NCBI GenBank assembly: GCA_017544125.1
Contig: JAFYET010000110.1
Location: 1-6,720 of the forward strand
Length of the DNA stretch: 6,720 bases
Direction: 5' to 3'
Source of the DNA: Ruminococcus sp.
GTDB lineage: Bacteria; Bacillota; Clostridia; Oscillospirales; Ruminococcaceae
The notes beneath the pieces were generated by a model. That model was not told the DNA's origin and searched no databases. It saw nothing but the letters and a program-made list of their open reading frames with translations. A program made the translations under genes and the position numbers. Of this stretch, positions 1-3,741 are shown in pieces. Position 1 is the stretch's first letter. Each line of letters starts with the position of its first letter.

Positions 1-4
1 AACT

Positions 5-100
5 TTACTTCTTTTTACGGAAGATAAGGTAGCAGAGGGTTATCACGCCTGTGAGCATTTCGGTGTATAACACCAGCTCTGTAAAGGTTATGTATTCCAT
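5..100 (-). CDS. Small single-helix membrane peptide, holin-like / type I toxin-like (copy 1)
   Basis: This encodes 31 residues: a short polar N-terminus starting M-E-Y, one hydrophobic segment (about residues 9-27) and a basic tail ending FRKKK. This is the build of the short holin-like or TxpA/BsrG-type peptides of type I toxin-antitoxin loci, which insert in the membrane. The frame stays open upstream to 235, but that longer start lies upstream of the promoter at 192-220, so it would not be in the mRNA. I chose the ATG at 98-100, preceded by GGGTGGC as a weak ribosome site. The start is supported by a paralogue at 1632-1730, which aligns from EY(I/V)T through TLCYLIF(R/H)KKK. Any antisense antitoxin of this copy would lie left of the window and cannot be seen. 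A harmless small membrane protein is the alternative. Confidence 0.62.
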   Translation of the reverse strand: MEYITFTELVLYTEMLTGVITLCYLIFRKKK

Positions 101-106
101 GCCACC

Positions 107-163
107 CGTATCAAATGCATAGCATTTGATACGATCCTTCATCTCTAAGGAGACCGCCAATCT
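107..163 (-). promoter_or_regulatory. Structured 5' leader of toxin-like copy 1
   Basis: The leader runs from about 185 down to 101. Bases 135-163 are identical over 29 positions to 1567-1595 of the second copy, more conserved than the coding part. It can form a small TCCTT/AAGGA hairpin, followed by a 12-bp hairpin (107-118 with 122-133, 3-base loop) ending right at the GGGTGG ribosome site. In type I toxins such structures limit translation of the primary mRNA; that role here is inferred. Confidence 0.55.
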
Positions 164-191
164 ACATTTTAAGAACTCGGACTGCGGCTTT

Positions 192-220
192 GTTATAGCA
201 CATAATTGCTTAGCTGTCAA
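192..220 (-). promoter_or_regulatory. Promoter of toxin-like copy 1
   Basis: Read on the minus strand, TTGACA (215-220) is separated by 17 bases from TATAAC (192-197), and TGC precedes the -10 (extended -10). It aligns with the promoter of copy 2 at 1510-1538, including most of the spacer. Transcription would start near 185, about 85 bases before the start codon. Confidence 0.72.
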
Positions 221-228
221 AAAAAGCC

Positions 229-257
229 TTGACATTTGGGCTGTGATGTGTTATAAT
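229..257 (+). promoter_or_regulatory. Promoter of the riboswitch-antiporter unit
   Basis: TTGACA (229-234), a 17-base spacer and TATAAT (252-257) with an extended -10 TGT just before it. This is a full consensus sigma-A type promoter. It fires to the right, back to back with the toxin promoter at 192-220, with only 8 bases between the two -35 boxes. Transcription should begin near 264, just before the riboswitch. Confidence 0.85.
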
Positions 258-261
258 TGCT

Positions 262-375
262 TTGATAATTGGGAGTAGTCAGCGAAAGGTTCGCCTTTCG
301 TCCTGTCGTTCGTCAGCACGCTCGAATATGAGCCGGGCGGCAGGGGGTGATTTCATTATGACGAGACTTTTACCG
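262..375 (+). promoter_or_regulatory. yybP-ykoY (Mn2+) riboswitch aptamer
   Basis: The 5' part carries the conserved GGGAGTAG (271-278), followed by a 7-bp hairpin closed by TTCG (283-289 with 294-300). A further helix joins 302-308 (CCTGTCG) to 338-344 (CGGCAGG). It encloses CGTCAGCACG and a small GCTC/GAGC hairpin (320-323 with 330-333). The 3' part is GAGACTTTTACCG (363-375), matching the conserved AGACCUUUNCC end of the family. Known members sense Mn2+ and switch on Mn2+ exporters and other cation transporters, in line with the antiporter gene that follows. The outer P1 helix is not strong by eye, so the exact outer limits are uncertain. Confidence 0.8.
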
Positions 376-406
376 CATATTTGTTATGCAGTAAGGGTCA
401 TTTTTT
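358..406 (+). terminator. Riboswitch expression platform: intrinsic terminator
   Basis: A long imperfect hairpin pairs ATGAC (358-362) with GTCAT (397-401), CTTTTAC (367-373) with GTAAGG (391-396), and GCATA (375-379) with TATGC (385-389). It runs straight into six T residues (401-406). Its 5' arm contains the 3' end of the aptamer (363-375), so aptamer and terminator exclude each other. Ligand binding would block the terminator and allow read-through, the ON logic known for this family. A second hairpin (388-396 with 410-418, nine perfect pairs) becomes possible after read-through. Confidence 0.7.
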
Positions 407-450
407 ATGCCTTACTGCGAAAAAGGCATAAAGAAAGGATTTGATTAAAA

Positions 451-1380
451 ATGATGTATCTACTACTGATAGTCGGCTTTGTCCTGCTTATCAAGGGCGC
501 TGATTTCTTTGTTGACGGGGCTTCCTCGGTGGCGGGGATACTCAAAGTACCCTCGGTGGTCGTGGGTCTGACTATCGTTTCTATCGGCACGAGCTGCCCC
601 GAGGCGGCGGTATCTATCTCGGCGGGCATGGCAGGCAGTGCTGACATATCACTCGGTAATGTCATCGGCTCGAATATCTTCAACCTCCTTATGGTAATAG
701 GCATATGCGCAATAATCAAGCCAGTGCCCTCGCCAAAGGAAATACTCGGGCGTGATATGTTCTGGAACATCGCCTGCGCAATACTGATGTTTGTTGCAAT
801 GATAGGGCTCAAGGTCGCAAGGTATGAGGGCATCATACTTCTTGCAGGCATTGCTTTATACATAATCATTCTTGTGCGCTCGGCGCTCAAAAACGGCGCT
901 CAGGAAGACGAAGAGCTAAAGATCCTGCCCATATGGCTGAGCATCATCTACATAATAGGCGGCGCTGCTGCGATAATGTTCGGCGGCGATATGGTAGTTG
1001 ACAACGCATCGCTTATAGCCGAGAAACTCGGCATGAGCAAGACGCTTGTAGGTCTTACGATAGTGGCGATAGGCACCTCGCTCCCCGAGCTGGTAACGAG
1101 CATAGTTGCCGCAAAAAAGGGCAACTCGGGCATAGCGATGGGCAATGCGGTCGGCTCGTCTATATTCAATATTCTCTTCATCTTAGGCATAGCCTCGACC
1201 CTTGCCCCCATAACCGTTGACAAGGACCTGCTCGTTGACGCAGCCGTACTGATAGCCGTTTCGATGATGACTTTCGTCTTTGCAAAGACCGGCAAGAGCA
1301 CCAGCCGCTTTGAGGGCGTCATAATGGTCGCCTGCTACTGCGCATACACGGGATACATTATTGCAAGATGCTATGCATAA
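451..1380 (+). CDS. Calcium/sodium antiporter family protein (CaCA, YrbG-like), probable Mn2+/Ca2+ exporter
   Basis: A 309-residue integral membrane protein with the two inverted alpha-repeats that define the CaCA exchangers. Alpha-1 spans about residues 39-78, with GTSCPE (46-51) and GNVIGSNIFN (69-78). Alpha-2 spans about 201-240, with GTSLPE (208-213) and GNAVGSSIFN (231-240). Glu51 and Glu213 are the expected cation ligands. A charged loop (about residues 150-156) separates the halves, and the length suits the bacterial YrbG type with about ten helices. The start is ATG at 451 (a second ATG follows directly) with GAAAGGA at 433-439, slightly distant. It is a single-gene unit behind a yybP-ykoY riboswitch, so Mn2+ export is the likely task, although the family name implies Ca2+. 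Unusual points are Cys49 in alpha-1 and Ser237 in place of Asn in alpha-2. Family assignment is firm; the ion is inferred. Confidence 0.93.
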   Translation: MMYLLLIVGFVLLIKGADFFVDGASSVAGILKVPSVVVGLTIVSIGTSCPEAAVSISAGMAGSADISLGNVIGSNIFNLLMVIGICAIIKPVPSPKEILGRDMFWNIACAILMFVAMIGLKVARYEGIILLAGIALYIIILVRSALKNGAQEDEELKILPIWLSIIYIIGGAAAIMFGGDMVVDNASLIAEKLGMSKTLVGLTIVAIGTSLPELVTSIVAAKKGNSGIAMGNAVGSSIFNILFILGIASTLAPITVDKDLLVDAAVLIAVSMMTFVFAKTGKSTSRFEGVIMVACYCAYTGYIIARCYA

Positions 1381-1399
1381 AGCGCCCTGCGGGCTAAAA

Positions 1400-1434
1400 G
1401 AATAAAGAATAAAGAAAAATGAATAAAGAATAAT
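1400..1434 (+). repeat. Heptamer tandem repeat A
   Basis: There are five 7-bp units: GAATAAA, GAATAAA, GAAAAAT, GAATAAA, GAATAAT. The array begins 20 bases after the antiporter stop codon and runs into the 39-bp inverted repeat at 1430-1468. Arrays with the same period occur at 1961-1977, 5661-5695 and 5823-5865. Confidence 0.8.
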
Positions 1435-1468
1435 TAAGGTATGCGGCTTACGCCGCATGATATTAAAA
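1430..1468 (+). repeat. 39-bp inverted repeat, left copy, with TGCGGC palindrome
   Basis: The centre is the hairpin ATGCGGC-TTAC-GCCGCAT (1441-1458). The whole 39 bp matches the reverse complement of 1926-1964 at 37 positions. Neither strand shows a T-run after the hairpin, so it is not a classical intrinsic terminator. It resembles a REP-like intergenic palindrome. Confidence 0.8.
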
Positions 1469-1474
1469 GCAATA

Positions 1475-1505
1475 CCCCCGAGGTTATCGAAAATGACCCC
1501 GGGGG
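1475..1505. terminator. GC-rich hairpin, possible terminator of the antiporter gene
   Basis: CCCCCG (1475-1480) pairs with CGGGGG (1500-1505), and GG (1482-1483) with CC (1497-1498), across one A/C mismatch and a 13-base loop. The following CTTGTTG is only weakly T-rich. It lies just upstream of the toxin -35 box at 1510 and is the best candidate for ending antiporter transcription before the toxin unit. Confidence 0.45.
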
Positions 1506-1509
1506 CTTG

Positions 1510-1538
1510 TTGACATCTGAGCAATTATGTGCTATAAT
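1510..1538 (+). promoter_or_regulatory. Promoter of toxin-like copy 2
   Basis: TTGACA (1510-1515), 17 bases, TATAAT (1533-1538), with TGC before the -10. A perfect 15-bp palindrome (GTGCTAT-A-ATAGCAC, 1529-1543) covers the -10 box and could be an operator. Copy 1 keeps the promoter but not the palindrome. Transcription should start near 1545. Confidence 0.85.
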
Positions 1539-1566
1539 AGCACCATAGTCTGAGTTCGTAAAACGA

Positions 1567-1629
1567 AGATTGGCGGTCTCCTTAGAGATGAAGGACTGTA
1601 TCAAATGCTATGGCATTTGATACGGGTGG
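1567..1629 (+). promoter_or_regulatory. Structured 5' leader of toxin-like copy 2
   Basis: Bases 1567-1595 are identical to the copy 1 leader. TCCTT (1579-1583) can pair with AAGGA (1591-1595). An 11-bp hairpin, GTATCAAATGC (1598-1608) with GCATTTGATAC (1613-1623), can extend by two pairs into the GGGTGG (1624-1629) ribosome site. The stem is kept in both copies although loop length and flanking bases differ, which supports an RNA structure. It probably restrains translation. Confidence 0.55.
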
Positions 1630-1631
1630 CA

Positions 1632-1730
1632 GTGACCGAATACGTTACATATGAAAATATATTTCTGTTCACAAGTGTGTTGATTGCGCTTGTTACACTT
1701 TGCTACCTGATCTTCCACAAGAAGAAATAG
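1632..1730 (+). CDS. Small single-helix membrane peptide, holin-like / type I toxin-like (copy 2)
   Basis: This encodes 32 residues from a GTG start: M-T-E-Y-V-T, a hydrophobic stretch (about residues 10-28) and the tail FHKKK. It aligns over its full length with the 31-residue copy at 5-100, sharing EY, T, and TLCYLIF-x-KKK with many different codons, so the peptide itself is under selection. GGGTGG lies a few bases upstream. An in-frame ATG at 1605, with AAGGA at 1591-1595, would give 41 residues. That start sits inside the leader hairpin, and in copy 1 the equivalent ATG meets a stop after four codons, so I prefer GTG. A convergent antisense RNA (about 1765-1886) and a shared terminator complete a type I toxin-antitoxin layout. 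The product is predicted to act at the cytoplasmic membrane; toxicity is inferred. Confidence 0.65.
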   Translation: MTEYVTYENIFLFTSVLIALVTLCYLIFHKKK

Positions 1731-1764
1731 TTAGTACTTAGAGAAACCTTTTAAAAGGGGACAA

Positions 1765-1886
1765 CAAGGAAAACACCGCCAAAACTCTGAATAGGTTGGC
1801 AGTGTTTAATACCCAAAAACATATAAGGAGTGCCGCTTTTATCCTGAGGGGTTGCCGCCCCTCGGGGCTTAGGCTATTCCTTTAAT
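1765..1886 (-). ncRNA. Putative antisense RNA (type I antitoxin candidate)
   Basis: On the minus strand a consensus promoter (1890-1918) points left, and an 11-bp hairpin (1772-1782 with 1796-1806) followed by TTTTCCTTGTT lies about 110 bases on. This defines an RNA of roughly 120 bases with no credible reading frame. Internally GAGGGG/CCCCTC (1846-1851 with 1858-1863) forms a hairpin. The terminator stem is continuous only as minus-strand RNA, where the one irregular position is a G-U pair; on the plus strand it is a C/A mismatch. The RNA is fully complementary to the 3' part of the toxin mRNA, as RatA is to txpA. It shows no match that I recognise to 6S or SRP RNA. Confidence 0.6.
1772..1806 (-). 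terminator. Terminator of the antisense RNA
   Basis: In minus-strand RNA, AACACTGCCAA pairs with TTGGCGGTGTT (11 pairs, one G-U) around a 13-base loop, then TTTTCCTTGTT follows. The T-tract is interrupted, so some read-through toward the toxin coding region is possible. Confidence 0.55.
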
Positions 1887-1889
1887 AAG

Positions 1890-1918
1890 ATTATAACACA
1901 CCCCTGACGATTTGTCAA
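1890..1918 (-). promoter_or_regulatory. Promoter of the antisense RNA
   Basis: On the minus strand, TTGACA (1913-1918), 17 bases, TATAAT (1890-1895), with TGT before the -10. It matches consensus at all twelve positions. Its -35 and spacer lie inside the hairpin DNA of the plus-strand terminator at 1898-1929. Confidence 0.8.
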
Positions 1919-1929
1919 GGGTGTTTTTT
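1898..1929 (+). terminator. Terminator of the toxin-like mRNA (overlaps antisense promoter)
   Basis: ACACCC and TGAC (1898-1903, 1905-1908) pair with GTCA and GGGTGT (1914-1917, 1919-1924) around a 5-base loop, followed directly by T residues through 1929. It is a textbook intrinsic terminator for the plus strand. It would give a toxin mRNA of about 385 bases with a long 3' untranslated part covering the antisense RNA. Confidence 0.8.
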
Positions 1930-1964
1930 AATTTCATGCGGCGCAAGCCGCATACCTTAATTAT
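1926..1964 (-). repeat. 39-bp inverted repeat, right copy, with TGCGGC palindrome
   Basis: This is the reverse complement of 1430-1468 with two differences, centred on ATGCGGC-GCAA-GCCGCAT (1936-1953). Read from the ABC operon it comes directly after the stop codon and heptamer array, the same order as at the end of the antiporter gene. Its edge overlaps the T-run of the toxin terminator. Confidence 0.8.
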
Positions 1965-1977
1965 GCATTATGCATTA
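1961..1977 (-). repeat. Heptamer tandem repeat B, containing the ABC operon stop codon
   Basis: Two and a half units of TTATGCA (plus strand). The partial third unit supplies the TAA stop of the ABC gene at 1975-1977. The period is the same as in the arrays at 1400, 5661 and 5823. Confidence 0.65.
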
Positions 1978-3741
1978 GACCTGCGCTGTATACAGCTCAT
2001 AGTAAGCCCCACGCTTTGCCATAAGCTCGTCGTGGCTGCCCTGCTCGACTATGCCCTGCGAGTCGATAAACATTATCACATCGCAGTTTCTGATAGTTGA
2101 GAGGCGGTGGGCTATGATGAATGACGTTCTGCCCTTTAAAAGCTCTGCAAGCCCCTTCTGCACCAGCACCTCAGTCTTTGCATCGATAGACGATGTCGCC
2201 TCGTCGAGAACGAGTATCTTCGGGTCGCAAAGCAGCGTTCTTGCAAATGATATAAGCTGCTTTTCGCCGCCCGAGAGCTTCGAGCCACGCTCGTTGACCT
2301 GCGTCTGATAGCCCTCTGACATGGTGGAAATAAAGCTGTCAGCGCAGACCGCCTTAGCAGCTGCCCTTATCTCGGCATCGGTGGCATCGAGCCGCCCGTA
2401 GCGAATGTTCTCTAATATGCTGTCTGAGAATATAAAGCTGTCCTGAAGCATTATGCCCATCTGCGAGCGAAGGCTCTTTAAGGTCACGCCCGAGATGTCA
2501 ACACCGTCAACGGTTATGCGCCCCTTTTGTATGTCGTAAAAGCGTGAGATAAGCGACACTATCGTTGACTTGCCCGCACCCGTGGGGCCTACAAGCGCAA
2601 CGCTCTGCCCTGCCTTGACGCTGAATGACACGTCTTTGAGCACGTCAATGCCCTCTTCATAGCCGAAGGTCACGTTTTCAAAGCTGACGTTGCCGTCAAT
2701 GCTGCCGATGTCCTTTGCGCCCTCTTTGTCGGCTATGGTCACAGGCTCGTCAAGAGTCTCGAATATGCGCTCGAGGTAGGCTATGTTGTTTATAAAGCTG
2801 TTGATGATGTTTGAAATGCTCATTATCGGCTGCCAGAAGCGTGATGCATAGCCCGTCATTGCCGACAGCGTGCCGAGCGACACTGTCGCAGGGTCAAGCA
2901 CCAGCAGCCCGACTATGAACATTGCCGCCCTCACCCAGGTGGATATATTGTCGGTTGACGGCCACACCAGGTTTGAGAACTTGACCGCACGCATCCAGCT
3001 CTTGCGGTACTTTTTATTCAGGTTGTCGTATATCTGCGCATTCTCTTCCTCACGGGTGAACACCTGCGTTATGCGTGCGCCCACGATGTTCTCCTGCAAA
3101 TAGGCGTTCATGTTTGAGCTTTTGTTTGAAACGTCCTGCCATGCTCTTCTCTGGTGCTTCTTTATCGCAAACATCACAAGCATAAACAAAGGCAGACCCG
3201 ACAGCGCCACGAATGTGAGCCTTACATCGACTATCAGCATGAATATGAGTATGAACACCATATTCAGTATCTCCATAATGAAGTTGATGATGCCGTTTGA
3301 GAGCATATCAGATACCGAGTTTACATAGTTTATAACACGAATGAGTATCTTGCCGTGGGGGCGGTCATCGTAGTAGGTAAAGGGCAGCTCCTGCAAATGC
3401 GCAAAGAGGTCTTCCCTGATGTCAAAGATGATGTTCTGCCCGACCACCGTCATTATGCGTGAGCGTATGTTGCCAAGGGCGACGCTTACTATGTTGCACA
3501 CAAGCACAAACCCTGCCAGCAGCACAAGCTCGCCCACATTCTTCTGAGGTATAGTCACATCAAGTGCGTGCTTTGTGATAAGCGGCGAGATAAGCCCCGT
3601 TATCGCTGCAAGTATGCTTAAAACAAGTGCGCCTATCATCTTGCCCTTATAGCGTTTTATGTATTTATATGAGCGCTTTAAGTGTGTGAAGTCAAAGGGG
3701 GCTTCAAGCTGCTCGTCAATATCATATCTGTTTCTTGCCAC
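1975..3741 (-). CDS. ABC exporter half-transporter, catalytically canonical subunit (TM288-like)
   Basis: This 588-residue protein has an N-terminal six-helix exporter domain (to about residue 325) and a C-terminal ATPase domain. Visible motifs are Walker A GPTGAGKST (385-393), Q-loop Gln433, signature LSGGEKQ (489-495), Walker B ending Asp513 with catalytic Glu514, and switch His545. The C-terminal region reads closely like the TM288 subunit of the Thermotoga TM287/288 heterodimer. The signature has Glu where Gln is usual, so this subunit gives the weak signature to the degenerate site. The start is GTG at 3739-3741, directly after the TAA of the upstream subunit with no gap, so the two are translationally coupled; GGTGG and GAGGAAGG lie inside the upstream gene's end. 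The substrate is unknown; drugs, lipids or peptides are typical for the family. Confidence 0.93.
   Translation of the reverse strand: MARNRYDIDEQLEAPFDFTHLKRSYKYIKRYKGKMIGALVLSILAAITGLISPLITKHALDVTIPQKNVGELVLLAGFVLVCNIVSVALGNIRSRIMTVVGQNIIFDIREDLFAHLQELPFTYYDDRPHGKILIRVINYVNSVSDMLSNGIINFIMEILNMVFILIFMLIVDVRLTFVALSGLPLFMLVMFAIKKHQRRAWQDVSNKSSNMNAYLQENIVGARITQVFTREEENAQIYDNLNKKYRKSWMRAVKFSNLVWPSTDNISTWVRAAMFIVGLLVLDPATVSLGTLSAMTGYASRFWQPIMSISNIINSFINNIAYLERIFETLDEPVTIADKEGAKDIGSIDGNVSFENVTFGYEEGIDVLKDVSFSVKAGQSVALVGPTGAGKSTIVSLISRFYDIQKGRITVDGVDISGVTLKSLRSQMGIMLQDSFIFSDSILENIRYGRLDATDAEIRAAAKAVCADSFISTMSEGYQTQVNERGSKLSGGEKQLISFARTLLCDPKILVLDEATSSIDAKTEVLVQKGLAELLKGRTSFIIAHRLSTIRNCDVIMFIDSQGIVEQGSHDELMAKRGAYYELYTAQV

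Noticed and set aside
5..235. A longer 76-residue reading of the left small gene
   Set aside because: Its start lies upstream of the promoter and leader, and the extra 45 residues correspond to the conserved RNA leader, which has stops in the second copy.
262..444. A 60-residue plus-strand open frame before the antiporter
   Set aside because: It lies wholly in the riboswitch and terminator and has no protein-like composition.
405..890. A 161-residue minus-strand open frame opposite the antiporter
   Set aside because: It is an antisense shadow of a clearly coding gene, with no ribosome site and low-complexity composition.
1183..1524. A 113-residue minus-strand open frame across the antiporter end
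   Set aside because: It runs through the heptamer array and palindrome and into the antiporter in antisense; no promoter or ribosome site supports it.
1765..1886. 6S RNA or SRP RNA for the minus-strand transcript
   Set aside because: No long rod with a central bubble (6S) and no GNAR tetraloop/Alu-type SRP core is visible; the position opposite the toxin 3' end fits an antisense RNA better.
1400..1977. A CRISPR array or insertion sequence
   Set aside because: Repeats are contiguous 7-bp units without spacers, there is no cas or transposase gene, and I see no target-site duplication around the 39-bp repeats.
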